DNA from: Fuerstiella sp.
GTDB lineage: Bacteria; Planctomycetota; Planctomycetia; Planctomycetales; Planctomycetaceae
Direction of reading: 5' to 3'
NCBI GenBank assembly: GCA_022843805.1
Contig: JALHMY010000027.1
Coordinates: 33,884-97,883, forward strand
DNA: 64,000 bases
Position numbers and translations under genes: made by a program. The notes beneath the pieces are model-generated. The model was not told the origin of the DNA. It searched no databases and saw nothing but the letters and a program-made list of their open reading frames with translations. Positions 46,201 to 54,639 of this stretch are shown one piece after another (position 1 is the stretch's first letter; each line of letters opens with the position of its first letter).

Positions 46201-48058
46201 TCAGAAGTACGACAATGTGGCTCGCGAACGGGAACTGGCAAAGAAGATCGACGAAGCCATCAAAATCTACACCGTTTATGTCGAAGGTACTCAGCAACTG
46301 CTGCGTGAAGCTCAACAGGACTTTGACCCGTTGCGACTTCAGCGGGAACTTGCTGTTGTCGAAGTCGACCAGGCGTATCTTGATCGACTTGCCGAAGTCA
46401 CTCGAATGCGTCGCGACATGATCTCGGAACTGGCGAAGATTCTGGCAGATGATCCGCGACTACGGTCTCGCTATCTGGATCTCATCAAACGTCGGCGAGC
46501 ATCACTGCGAAGTCGCCTTGCAGAACTGGCTTCGAGGCAGGATCAGTCAACTCAGGAAGTCCTGGGATGGCGGAGCGTGGCGGAGAATCAGCGAGACAGT
46601 TATTGGCGACAGATTTCGGATCTGCGGCTTGATCTGCCGAAGGAACTCGCAAAAGACGCACAACAGGTGGCCGATCGAGTGGAAAAACAACTTCCACTGG
46701 TTCTGGATGCCGCTCAGGGAACCGCTGCAGCAACGATTCAGCTGGCAAAGCAAATCGCGGTTGAAGTGCGTCGATGTGATTTCGAAGTGCGGGCAATCCG
46801 AAAAGCGGACGGTGAAGTGACAACAGACAGCAAATTAAGTCTGTCAGCGAATGACCTTGCCGATCGCATCAGTGAACTCACTGCAGCCCTCGATCAAATG
46901 CGATTTGAAGGTAACAACCAGGATGAGATCAGCGATTATGCTCAGTTGCGACTGGCAGAAGTCCGTTCACTGGCAGATCAGGCCCATGTGTGGGCGGAAA
47001 CAGCCATCGCCATTGAACAGAAGAGTTATGCGGAACTGGCCCATATGGACCAGCATCAGCTGACGATCGCCACGGAACTGCTGCGTATGGAGATGCTGAA
47101 TATCGAAGCAGACCTCACGGGGCAGTTCAATCAGGAAAATCGCATGCCTCCGGAAATCACCGGTCTCACGCAGGAACTAATGAGCGTGATGGAGTCGTTA
47201 ACATTTAACCAGTCCTCCGCAACATTCGGATTCGCCAGCGATCAGCTGGAATCAGCCGCCGCTCAGCAGGAACTGGCAATGCAGGGATTCGAAAAGGCCG
47301 GAAAACTTCTTGATCAGCTTCGTCGAAAAACCATCGAGGCTCTCGACAAAGAAGAAGTCCCGGATCCGACTGTCGCCGATCTTGTGGATCCCACGCTCGA
47401 CCAGTTCCTTGCAAATCTGGAACGCGAACCTGACATCGAATCGCAGCTGGGTATTCCGATCAGACCTCGGAATATTCGAGTTCTGCAGGATGCGATGGTC
47501 TGGTCTCAGAATGGCAATACAATGCTGGGAGCATCTCGAGACGCGGCTGAAGTCCGAATGCAGCAGATGCAGCGTACGGCTGAGCAGGGAACCGGAGAAA
47601 AGCCGACTGAAAAACCTCAGGACGTGCGAGAAATGACGGACGAAGAAAGGAAAGAACTGGCTGAGTCGAAAGATATGCAGCAGATGCTGAAAGATCAGAT
47701 GCAGCAGTCTCTCAAAGATATTCAGAATCGCGATCAGGATCCGGCAACCTCCGAAGAACAGCGACGACAGCTTCAGGAAATGGCTCAGCGCATGAATCAG
47801 GCTCTTGAAGAAATGAAGGAACCGCAGACGCCGGAGCAGCTCTGGCGACGAAGGGTGGAAGCGGACCTTGCGAAATCGGCACTCGAGGCCCTGGCGAAAG
47901 GTGAAGTGCTGCCTGATGATCAGTGGAACAAACTGATGTCGACCCTGGATGACGGACTGGGTCAGGTTGGCGGAAAAACTCCGCCGGAAGACTATCGAAA
48001 GTCCATTGAACAGTATCAGCAACGATTACGACAGCTTACCGGGCACATGAATCGATGA
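43205..48058 (+). CDS. Giant DUF4175-like membrane protein
   Basis: The protein has 1617 residues from ATG 43205, with AGAGG nine bases upstream. Two membrane segments near the start (LTVLLSAMIAAMILDWALTL, LLTTITLLSAILTLLALGV) and a third near residue 160 (ALSAACLALLAFMLLNLPL) are followed by beta domains (RLTVTPPRYVDEPPSEKTL). About 540-850 is an acidic, disordered stretch with DSDSDSDE, ADADADADA and PxGDA repeats. The remaining half is helical and Gln/Glu/Arg-rich, likely coiled coil, ending LRQLTGHMNR. The plan resembles DUF4175 proteins, which go with MoxR/BatA clusters. It is probably the effector or scaffold of the machine. The next feature downstream is a palindromic repeat 12 bases after the stop. 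Confidence 0.85.
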   Translation: MSQMLQDNFFPSVMREKLRSIRWRQAGLSAARAFAFALTVLLSAMIAAMILDWALTLFDTRIRILLTTITLLSAILTLLALGVRPVVKAFGWIRAAGDVDDRVPVLEERWRTVTGFAQSHHQPASAIAQAMLRQVTSEAVAMSTLVRPRHIVQSVSLRRSGMALSAACLALLAFMLLNLPLTSVLMRRFWSPSMNISATQLESVTGDSIVPRGHSIEIVARMKGVQRSSGMISLTPENDPRTEELELVPSAEKPGLLSTVVDVDESFRYRVQAGDGRTEWHTVTAIDFPKLSEVRLTVTPPRYVDEPPSEKTLIPGRIRAIQGSELELAMKPEQELKSLTLMLTIPRPANEAEATTSPDTDEDSEAEAERMVSKPVLLTRGEDGWYHFATSLTESLTFSPVLVSPHGLTGENPRVCRIEVIEDRAPVARIISPDEQSSVSPDESIEIRFEAHDDHGIATAELVVYDSEVKDGEEPEVLAVIQIPLGDQELQKHVMGKTVLNLKELGLEEGRSISYAVRVTDNRQLEMDPADSQSRMIAAADEQTTPQSDDSRNSSEAGSDVDNADTSTDSTNETSLAAQNGSRNVEDAGTFTASGTTADDSDSDSDEPAATSETGAGADADADADAEDTPGIKRKLTASTPENVADAKEAKNTEDEPRTGEPKTGESQTTPNNVTSATSPTPDGAGSPDNNANPSDGPAPGDKAASDLNPAAESNDRPGNPTDRADTDIPEDDAPAGDAPVGDAPAEDEAADDRQAEPLKREVSRTGSTDEEPAEASDSDTIPADAKSQASATSEANRSNVNGGSGDPNFRPTSEEPARNEKNAQLPMANSPGNVPAPKVQATLRQSNAGQQEETDRRQLRISERLDAVARRSEEQLPVELPVREKVVQIDRMLETIEGKLNALYRHEVEETLRGEGFAELDVRLGDVESFVTELKTETLNTAFEFVGLQMVDISSNHVTPSRDAVFVAIRRPDSGADVHAEEALHHIVSARELLQALLQKYDNVARERELAKKIDEAIKIYTVYVEGTQQLLREAQQDFDPLRLQRELAVVEVDQAYLDRLAEVTRMRRDMISELAKILADDPRLRSRYLDLIKRRRASLRSRLAELASRQDQSTQEVLGWRSVAENQRDSYWRQISDLRLDLPKELAKDAQQVADRVEKQLPLVLDAAQGTAAATIQLAKQIAVEVRRCDFEVRAIRKADGEVTTDSKLSLSANDLADRISELTAALDQMRFEGNNQDEISDYAQLRLAEVRSLADQAHVWAETAIAIEQKSYAELAHMDQHQLTIATELLRMEMLNIEADLTGQFNQENRMPPEITGLTQELMSVMESLTFNQSSATFGFASDQLESAAAQQELAMQGFEKAGKLLDQLRRKTIEALDKEEVPDPTVADLVDPTLDQFLANLEREPDIESQLGIPIRPRNIRVLQDAMVWSQNGNTMLGASRDAAEVRMQQMQRTAEQGTGEKPTEKPQDVREMTDEERKELAESKDMQQMLKDQMQQSLKDIQNRDQDPATSEEQRRQLQEMAQRMNQALEEMKEPQTPEQLWRRRVEADLAKSALEALAKGEVLPDDQWNKLMSTLDDGLGQVGGKTPPEDYRKSIEQYQQRLRQLTGHMNR
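45001..45085 (+). repeat. In-frame microsatellites in the DUF4175-like gene
   Basis: Two short tandem repeats lie close together: three to four copies of a six-base GACTCA unit encoding Asp-Ser pairs, then about six copies of a GGTGCC/GATGCC unit encoding Ala-Gly and Ala-Asp pairs. Both keep the frame. They sit in the disordered acidic stretch. A 15-base repeat encoding GDAPx lies a little further on, near 45410-45440. Confidence 0.9.
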
Positions 48059-48069
48059 CAGAACCCTCA

Positions 48070-48156
48070 AGTGTGGCCTTTCGCTCCGCGAAAGAGCATC
48101 CTTTCGCGGAGCGAAAGGCGACGATGGAGGTAACTTATTGTTTTCCAGGTCCTAAG
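48070..48156 (+). repeat. Nested palindromic repeat, copy 3 (left arm missing)
   Basis: It carries the core hairpins (GGCCTTTCGCTCCGCGAAAG / CTTTCGCGGAGCGAAAGGCG) and the full right arm to TTTTCCAGGTCCTAAG, but lacks the GCGCTGTCAGACAAT left arm. Both halves of the core are identical here, so the stem is nearly perfect. It starts 12 bases after the stop of the DUF4175-like gene. Confidence 0.88.
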
Positions 48157-48181
48157 AGAAACAGTTTGACACAAGAAACCG

Positions 48182-49492
48182 TTGCCAGCGATGTACACTC
48201 TATTCAGGCGGAATGACTTGCTCCAAATCAGACAACCATCGCTCGTCAATGACGTCAGGCTTCGATCGGCAGTAACGTCTCCGGTGAACGTCACACGGCT
48301 GCGGCAGCCGTGTTTCAGTCGTCCGCTGAGCCTGTGTCCTGGCGTGCTAACGTGTCTGCTCGTGGCATTTTTCTCCGTGTCACTTTCCGCGCAGGATTCA
48401 ACTCCCTCGCTGATCTCCGAATCCTCGAATCTGTACTCTGCGCTTCCGCCGTCTGAGTGGTCCAGCGTGGAGTCGGCCGTCGATCGCGGACTCGCACATC
48501 TGGCGAGTCTTCAGGAGGAGGATGGCCGATTTCCGAGCGAAGACTCTGCACAGCCAGCCGTCACGTCTCTGGCAGTCATGGCCTTTCTCTCCCGCGGTTA
48601 CATGCCCGACGAAGGTAAATACGGCGCGAAGATTTCCAAAGCCATTGACTTCGTCCTGTCGACTCAGAAACGTCGAGGCTACTTTTCACTCCTGCCGGTC
48701 GTTCCACCGGTGAGCCATGGCAGTCCGGCGCAGACAGTCACTTACAATCACTCCATCGCCGGTTTAATGCTGGGTGAAGTATATGGCATGACCAGCGGAG
48801 AACGCTCAAAGAGAATCGAATCGGCCATCACAAGCGCACTGAATTATCATCGCGAGGTGCAGACTCGTCAAAAGGAAAAGCCGAGCGATATCGGCGGCTT
48901 TCGATACGGCTACCCGGAAGGACCGAATGCGCATTCAGACATGTCGGTCACCGGCTGGGCACTCATGTTTCTTCGATCGGCCCGCAACGCAGAATTTAAT
49001 GTGCCAAAGCAGTACTTTGACGAAGGCCTGGATTTCGTCGAGCGCTGTTATGAAAAAGACCCGTCGCTGCACGAGAAGGGCGTGTTTCGATATCGCCCGC
49101 GGGAATCAGAACCGGAAGGAAATCCGCAGATCACTCTGGCAAATACCGCGTCATCCATGCTGACGCTCATCCTCGGCGGTCGACACCAGCACGAAGGCAT
49201 CACCGCAGGAATCGCATGGTTTCGATCGCGAAGTTATCCCCGCCCATGGCAGGATGGCTACTATTATCTGTCTTCCTATTACAGCAGCCAGGCCACTGCT
49301 CAGGTTGGTGGCGACACATGGAACGAGATTTTTCCTCAAATCGCCCGAAATCTTCTCTCTGAGCAGACAAAGGAAGGCGGCTGGCCGGTTGCAGCAGGTT
49401 CCGAACGCAACTACGGCACGGCCTACAGTACCTCACTCGCCATTCTCGCGCTGACGCCCGCATACCAGCTTCTGCCAATTTATCAGCGGTGA
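48182..49492 (+). CDS. Exported squalene-cyclase-like alpha-toroid protein
   Basis: The protein has 436 residues; ATG at 48182 or 48191. A signal-like segment (GVLTCLLVAFFSVSLSA) lies after an unusually long basic leader, so the true start may be further in. The body has prenyltransferase/squalene-oxidase-type repeats: GLAHLASLQEEDGRFPSE, AIDFVLSTQKRRGYFSL, VTGWALMFLRSARNAEFN, NLLSEQTKEGGWPVAAGS, then YGTAYSTSLAILAL. This is an alpha/alpha toroid. The DxDD catalytic motif of hopene cyclases is not seen, so it is unlikely to be a cyclase; planctomycetes carry many such exported proteins of unknown role. It follows the DUF4175-like gene after a palindromic repeat. Confidence 0.82.
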   Translation: MPAMYTLFRRNDLLQIRQPSLVNDVRLRSAVTSPVNVTRLRQPCFSRPLSLCPGVLTCLLVAFFSVSLSAQDSTPSLISESSNLYSALPPSEWSSVESAVDRGLAHLASLQEEDGRFPSEDSAQPAVTSLAVMAFLSRGYMPDEGKYGAKISKAIDFVLSTQKRRGYFSLLPVVPPVSHGSPAQTVTYNHSIAGLMLGEVYGMTSGERSKRIESAITSALNYHREVQTRQKEKPSDIGGFRYGYPEGPNAHSDMSVTGWALMFLRSARNAEFNVPKQYFDEGLDFVERCYEKDPSLHEKGVFRYRPRESEPEGNPQITLANTASSMLTLILGGRHQHEGITAGIAWFRSRSYPRPWQDGYYYLSSYYSSQATAQVGGDTWNEIFPQIARNLLSEQTKEGGWPVAAGSERNYGTAYSTSLAILALTPAYQLLPIYQR

Positions 49493-49635
49493 TGCCCGAT
49501 TCTGATTCGAATTGAAATTCTGCTTTCGAAAGCTGTTTTTTCTTCGTAGAATAGAGAAACATCCATGATCGCCCAAAATCAAAATAAAGATCCTGCCTCA
49601 GCTCGGCCAACATCCCACCGCACCGAGAAAAACTC

Positions 49636-52554
49636 ATGCTCTTCGTTTCAGCTTTCCATAACGTACGTTCGGGACTGATCCTGCCGATCTGGGCTCTGTA
49701 CTGCGCGTCCGTTAATGCCCAGGTCGATTTCAATCGCCAGGTGCGCCCAATTCTGGCTGAGCATTGTTTTCAGTGCCACGGGCCTGATGGAGAAAAACGC
49801 AGCGGGGAACTGCGTCTGGATGTTGAGGCAGAAGCGAAGAAGTCCGCGATCGTGCCCGGTGCAGCATCCGAAAGTGAAGTGATTCATCGCATCACATCGA
49901 CAGATCCTGAGTCCATGATGCCACCCCCGTCGACCGGGAAACCGCTGACTGACGATCAAAAGAAAATCCTGCGGCAGTGGATCCAGGACGGCGCGAAGTA
50001 CTCCAGCCACTGGTCCTTTCTTCCCATTGCGGAATCCGAATCTCTGCTGAACGCACTTCCTGCTTCAAACGTCGCAGCATCGCCCGTTGATCGATTTCTG
50101 CTGCATAAGTTAACGCAGGCAGGCCTCAGTTATTCACCGCCTGTGGATCGAGCCCGTTTTATTCGACGGGCCACTTTTGATCTCACCGGCCTGCCACCCA
50201 CCTGGGCCGAAATCGAAGCGTTTCAGAATGACACCGCAGAGGGAAGTGAAGAACGCCTGATCGACCGACTGCTTGCGTCGGCCCGCTATGGCGAACGCTG
50301 GGGGCGGCACTGGCTGGATATTGCCCGTTACGCGGACACTCACGGAGGTGCGGCAATCGGTTTCACCACGTTTCCGTTCTCGTATACGTATCGTGACTAT
50401 GTGATCAATGCATTCAATAGTGAGATTCCGTTTGATCGATTCCTTCAGGAACAAATCGCTGCGGATCAGCTGGGTCTTCCCGAAGGCGATCCGGCTCTCG
50501 CTGCACTTGGTTTTCTGACAGTTGGAATGCAGTTCCGAAATTTTCATGACACGATCGACGATCAGATCGACGTAGTCACCCGCGGCCTGATGGGGCTGAC
50601 CGTCACCTGTGCTCGCTGTCATGACCACAAGTTCGACCCGATTCCAACAGCAGACTACTACGCGATTTATGCATCGATCGCTCCCAGCAGCGTTCCCTCG
50701 CAGCTGCCAGCCATCGGCACGGTTGCTGATGAAACGGCTCGGAAGCAGTATGACCAGCAGCTGGCTGAACTGAAACTGAAGTATCAGCAGTATGCTCGCG
50801 AACAAAATGAAGTACTGCGAAATCGTCTGCGAATGCAGGTTGGACTTTATCTGGCAGAGATTGCCAAAGGCGTGGGCGAACAGGATGTGTCAACTCAGTT
50901 CCTCTCGTATCGCACAGACGACATTCGTCCGCTCGTCTTCAATCGCTGGCGAACATGGCTCGCGGGACTTGGCAAAGATGATGCTGTCTTCGGACCGTGG
51001 CTTGAGATGCACTCGTGGGGTGCCGTTCCTGAGGCCGAGTTCCAGCAGCGCCGCGATGAATATCTGACGCGACTGTCGGGCGAACTGGACGCTGCCGGCC
51101 GCACTCCCGACAAACTGCATGCTCTGCGAGCCGAACCTCCAAAGTGGAATCCGTTCATTGTCGATGCACTTGTGGAACAGAAGCCGGCTTCGTTAAGCGA
51201 TGTAGCCGCAGTTTACGGCAAAGTGTTTGCGGAACAACAGAAGCTTTGGCTGCAGGCACTGCTGGAGGCTTCACTCGAAGCTTCACCGGGCGGAACCGTT
51301 CTGCCTGACGATCACCCTCAGCACCAGATCATCAACAGCCCTTCACATCGACAGATTCGCCACCATCTTTACGCAGCCGGATCGCCGTTCGATGTTCCTG
51401 ATGAAGAAGCCGTCAGGCTGACAAATCGTACGATTACCGATCTGGCAAGTGGAAAGAAGGGGGCAATTCATCAGCTGAACCTGTCATCGCCGGGATCACC
51501 TCCGCGAGCCATGGTTGTTCAGGAAGATCCCGCGCCGCAACAGACTCATATTTTTCTTCGAGGCAACCCGCTGGCACGGGGCGAAGTCGTGCAGGCAAAG
51601 TTCCTTTCGGTTTTTCCGGGGCAACAGAGTCAGACTTTTCAGGACGGAAAACGTCGACTGGGTCTGGCCCGGTCAGTAGTCTCCGACGACAATCCGCTCA
51701 CCGCTCGAGTTCTGGTTAACTGGGTATGGCAGAATCACTTTGGCGCCGGCCTTGTGCGCACCCCGGACGATTTTGGTACCCGCGGCCAGCCTCCCACTCA
51801 TCCCGAACTGCTGGATTATCTCGCCGATCAGTTTCGAAAGAACGGATGGTCCATCCGCTGGCTGCATCGTCAGATCATGCTGAGTCAGGCTTATCGCCAG
51901 GGTGCCATCGAAAACGAACGCAGTCGGGAAGTGGATCCGGAAAATCAGCTGCTGTGGCGGATGCCTCGCCGGCGACTGGACTTTGAATCCATGCGAGATT
52001 CGATGCTGGTCGTTTCCGGCGAACTGGACGCGACCATGGGTGGTCGGCCGATTGATTTGAATGCGACACCGGCTGTGCCAAGAAGAAGCGTGTATGGCTT
52101 TGTGAATCGGGATATCATTGCAAACCTGATGAGCACCTTCGATTCGGCCAACCCAAACGCCTGCACCGCAAAGCGCCCGGAAACGACAGTACCCCAGCAA
52201 ACACTGTTTGCTCTGAATTCCGATTTCATTCAGGATCGTGCCACGAAACTGGCATCGCTTACAAAGCAGTTGAATCTCAGCTCCGACGAAGAACGCATCA
52301 TCGCCATGGTTCAGCGAGCTTTGTGCAGAACTCCGACTGATTCCGAAGTAAGTCAGGCAAAGAAATTTCTGATCGACGCGTCTGTGAGTTCTGTTGCAAC
52401 AACTTCTGAAGCAGCTTCGACCGAGAACGTTCCGACTGAGAGTGCTAAGGCTGATGCCGCCGCGACGGAAAGTGCCACGGTCGATCCGGAACGCAGCTGG
52501 ACTCTGCTGGCCCACGCACTTTTAGCATCGAACGAGTTTACATTTCTGGATTAA
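49636..52554 (+). CDS. PSCyt1/DUF1549/DUF1553 exported protein
   Basis: This 972-residue protein has a signal peptide (LILPIWALYCASVNA). Directly after it is a PSCyt1 cytochrome-like domain with CFQCHG at residues about 48-53 and EKRSGELRLDVEAEAKKSA. DUF1549 follows (VDRFLLHKLTQAGLSYSP, RRATFDLTGLPPT, CARCHDHKFDPI), then DUF1553 (DNPLTARVLVNWVWQNHFGA, WSIRWLHRQIMLSQAYRQ). Both CxxCH motifs could hold haem. Near the C-terminus a 40-residue Ser/Thr/Ala/Glu-rich insert interrupts the domain before SWTLLAHALLASNEFTFLD, an unusual low-complexity linker. The next gene is the paired DUF1501 protein; a truncated palindromic repeat lies between. Confidence 0.93.
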   Translation: MLFVSAFHNVRSGLILPIWALYCASVNAQVDFNRQVRPILAEHCFQCHGPDGEKRSGELRLDVEAEAKKSAIVPGAASESEVIHRITSTDPESMMPPPSTGKPLTDDQKKILRQWIQDGAKYSSHWSFLPIAESESLLNALPASNVAASPVDRFLLHKLTQAGLSYSPPVDRARFIRRATFDLTGLPPTWAEIEAFQNDTAEGSEERLIDRLLASARYGERWGRHWLDIARYADTHGGAAIGFTTFPFSYTYRDYVINAFNSEIPFDRFLQEQIAADQLGLPEGDPALAALGFLTVGMQFRNFHDTIDDQIDVVTRGLMGLTVTCARCHDHKFDPIPTADYYAIYASIAPSSVPSQLPAIGTVADETARKQYDQQLAELKLKYQQYAREQNEVLRNRLRMQVGLYLAEIAKGVGEQDVSTQFLSYRTDDIRPLVFNRWRTWLAGLGKDDAVFGPWLEMHSWGAVPEAEFQQRRDEYLTRLSGELDAAGRTPDKLHALRAEPPKWNPFIVDALVEQKPASLSDVAAVYGKVFAEQQKLWLQALLEASLEASPGGTVLPDDHPQHQIINSPSHRQIRHHLYAAGSPFDVPDEEAVRLTNRTITDLASGKKGAIHQLNLSSPGSPPRAMVVQEDPAPQQTHIFLRGNPLARGEVVQAKFLSVFPGQQSQTFQDGKRRLGLARSVVSDDNPLTARVLVNWVWQNHFGAGLVRTPDDFGTRGQPPTHPELLDYLADQFRKNGWSIRWLHRQIMLSQAYRQGAIENERSREVDPENQLLWRMPRRRLDFESMRDSMLVVSGELDATMGGRPIDLNATPAVPRRSVYGFVNRDIIANLMSTFDSANPNACTAKRPETTVPQQTLFALNSDFIQDRATKLASLTKQLNLSSDEERIIAMVQRALCRTPTDSEVSQAKKFLIDASVSSVATTSEAASTENVPTESAKADAAATESATVDPERSWTLLAHALLASNEFTFLD

Positions 52555-52555
52555 T

Positions 52556-52631
52556 GCGCTGTCAGACAATAAGTGTCGCCTTTTGCTCCGCAAAAGGATG
52601 CTCTTTCGCGGAGCGAAAGGCGACTATGGCG
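52556..52631 (+). repeat. Nested palindromic repeat, copy 4 (right arm missing)
   Basis: It starts GCGCTGTCAGACAATAAG one base after the stop of the DUF1549 gene, carries both core hairpins and ends at ACTATGGCGGG, lacking the right arm with TTTTCCAGGTCC. It lies between two genes that otherwise look like an operon. Confidence 0.88.
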
Positions 52632-52669
52632 GGTTTCCGTTGAATATTGAGTGAGTATTGAGGCAATTT

Positions 52670-54070
52670 ATGATGATCAGCCAAACACGACGACACTGGA
52701 TGCAGCAATGCGGCATGGGATTCGGCGGACTCGCGCTGGCCAATATGCTGACCAGTACTTCGGCAGCGGAAGAGACCGGCGGGGCAATGCGGACTCATTT
52801 CCCGGGCCGAGCCAAACACATTATCCATATTTTCCTGAACGGTGGTGTTTCTCAGGTCGACACGTTTGACCCGAAGCCCGAGCTGACTCGCATGGCGGGA
52901 AAAATGCTGCCGTTTGAAAACCTTCAGACCGAACGCAAGACGGGCGTGGCCCTGCCGAGTCCCTTTACGTTTGAAAAACATGGGGAAAGCGGCATCCCCG
53001 TCAGTGATCTGTTTCCGCATCTTGCCGAATGTGTGGATGAGATGACTGTGATTCGGTCGATGTACGCCGAACTCCCCAGCCATGAGATGTCGCTCATGCT
53101 GATGAATACCGGCGATCAGCGACTTGTGCGGCCGAGTCTTGGCTCATGGCTCACCTGGGGCATGGGATCGAGCAACGAGAACCTTCCCGCATTCATTGCG
53201 CTGTGTCCCGGCGGCATGCCAGTGGGCGGGGCCGGCAACTGGCGATCCGCATTTCTTCCAGGTGCGTACCAGGGAACCAAAATCGACACATCGAATCCCG
53301 ATCCAACTCGCCTGATCGACTTTCTTCAGAACAAGCGAATTTCCACAAAGGAACAGTCGAGGCAGTTCGAATTTCTGCAGCAGCTGAATGCTCAGCATTC
53401 CGCCGATCGACCGGGTGAGGCGGCCATTGAATCGCGAATTAAATCGTTTGAGCTGGCGTTTCGTATGCAGACGGAAGCCAGCGATGCATTTGATGTGTCT
53501 CAGGAGCCTGAACACATTCAGAAGCTTTATGGTGAAGGACCGCAGAATCGACAACTGCTGATGGCACGACGACTGGTTGAACGAGGTGTTCGTTTCGTAC
53601 AGATCTGGCACGGCGACCTGCAACCGTGGGACAGTCATTCAAACATCAAAGACGAACATCGCAAAGTGGCCAACCAGTGCGATTCAGGCCTCGCCGCGCT
53701 GATCATTGACCTGAAACAGCGAGGACTTCTGGAACAGACACTGATTATCTGCAGCGGGGAGTTTGGTCGCACTCCGTCGGTTGAGATGGGTCAGGACGGC
53801 TCCGGTGCCAGCCAGGGCCGCGATCACAATCACTGGGGCTTTTCACTTTGGATGGCGGGCGGCGGAATCAAAAAGGGAATGATCTACGGAGCGACGGACG
53901 ACTTCGGCTTCAAAGCCGTGGAGAACCCAGTTTCAATTCATGACCTGCACGCCACGATCCTGCATCAGATGGGCTATGACCACCAGCGAATGACCTACCG
54001 CTACGCCGGCCGGGACTTCCGACTAACGGACGTTCACGGCGAGGTCGTTCATTCCATCATCGACACATAA
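52670..54070 (+). CDS. DUF1501 protein, second copy
   Basis: The protein has 466 residues from ATG 52670, with TGAGG eight bases upstream; the next codon is also ATG. The N-terminus RRHWMQQCGMGFGGLALANM is a Tat-like signal. DUF1501 landmarks are IIHIFLNGGVSQVDTFDPKP, MLMNTGDQRLVRPSLGSWL, ARRLVERGVRFVQIWHGD, IICSGEFGRTPSVE and GRDHNHWGFSLWMAGGGIK, ending YRYAGRDFRLTDVHGEVVH. This version is the longer one typically paired with PSCyt1/DUF1549 proteins, as here. Confidence 0.94.
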   Translation: MMISQTRRHWMQQCGMGFGGLALANMLTSTSAAEETGGAMRTHFPGRAKHIIHIFLNGGVSQVDTFDPKPELTRMAGKMLPFENLQTERKTGVALPSPFTFEKHGESGIPVSDLFPHLAECVDEMTVIRSMYAELPSHEMSLMLMNTGDQRLVRPSLGSWLTWGMGSSNENLPAFIALCPGGMPVGGAGNWRSAFLPGAYQGTKIDTSNPDPTRLIDFLQNKRISTKEQSRQFEFLQQLNAQHSADRPGEAAIESRIKSFELAFRMQTEASDAFDVSQEPEHIQKLYGEGPQNRQLLMARRLVERGVRFVQIWHGDLQPWDSHSNIKDEHRKVANQCDSGLAALIIDLKQRGLLEQTLIICSGEFGRTPSVEMGQDGSGASQGRDHNHWGFSLWMAGGGIKKGMIYGATDDFGFKAVENPVSIHDLHATILHQMGYDHQRMTYRYAGRDFRLTDVHGEVVHSIIDT

Positions 54071-54111
54071 CTTTCATCTCCAGCCGATGAACCGCCATCC
54101 GGCGTTTGTTC

Positions 54112-54153
54112 GTAGTGAGATGTACGTTCTACGATGGGCATTCCTGCCCGTCG
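54112..54153. repeat. GTAG-CTAC palindrome with hairpin, possible REP-like element
   Basis: GTAG at 54112 and CTAC at 54129 bracket TGAGATGTACGTT, and the hairpin GATGGGCA-TTCC-TGCCCGTC follows at 54133-54152. On the minus strand it reads hairpin-first and then GTAG. The layout resembles the other repeats here. It lies between the convergent DUF1501 and VapC genes. Confidence 0.5.
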
Positions 54154-54234
54154 GCTTTGCTTAACTTCTCAGGCTGACTTCAAATGACCTGGCCTGTCGG
54201 ACCGGGCCATCTGGGCTCTGACGTTAGGGGCAGC

Positions 54235-54639
54235 TCACTGCCAGTCTTCGATTACCAAACCTGGGACTCTGGTAAACTCTGACGTGTTATGCGAAACCAG
54301 AATCAATTTGTTGGCCAGAGCAATCGAAGCGATCATTAGGTCATTCGGGCCAATCGGCGTTCCCAGAGTCGCCAGGTGGGCTCGAACAACTCCGCAGGAT
54401 TCCGCGGCCAAATCATCAAACGGCAACGAAACAAATTGCTGTCGGAGTTGTTCAACTTTCATTCGATTGTTTACCTGATGGGCTGGCAACGCACGTTCCG
54501 CACCGTAGATTAATTCGGACACAACGACCGAACAAATAGTCAGTTTAGACGGAGTTTCCTGTTTGATCCGCATCACCAGCTTCGGATGGCTCAGGCGAAG
54601 CCACGCAATACAAGTGTTCGTATCGAGGAGGTATTTCAA
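54235..54639 (-). CDS. vapC: VapC-like PIN-domain toxin
   Basis: This 134-residue protein is a complete PIN domain. Asp6 in YLLDTNTCIAWL, Glu42 in SELIYGAERA and Asp100 in GPNDLMIAS are the expected magnesium ligands, with SHNTSEF near 116-122 completing the acidic pocket. Relatives cleave specific RNAs such as initiator tRNA or rRNA loops. Its ATG overlaps the stop of the upstream antitoxin by four bases, implying translational coupling. Confidence 0.94.
   Translation of the reverse strand: MKYLLDTNTCIAWLRLSHPKLVMRIKQETPSKLTICSVVVSELIYGAERALPAHQVNNRMKVEQLRQQFVSLPFDDLAAESCGVVRAHLATLGTPIGPNDLMIASIALANKLILVSHNTSEFTRVPGLVIEDWQ

Noticed and set aside
47252..48022. 256-codon minus-strand frame with a Leu/Phe-rich translation
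   Set aside because: It is the antisense of the Gln/Glu-rich coiled-coil end of the DUF4175-like gene, which explains the composition.
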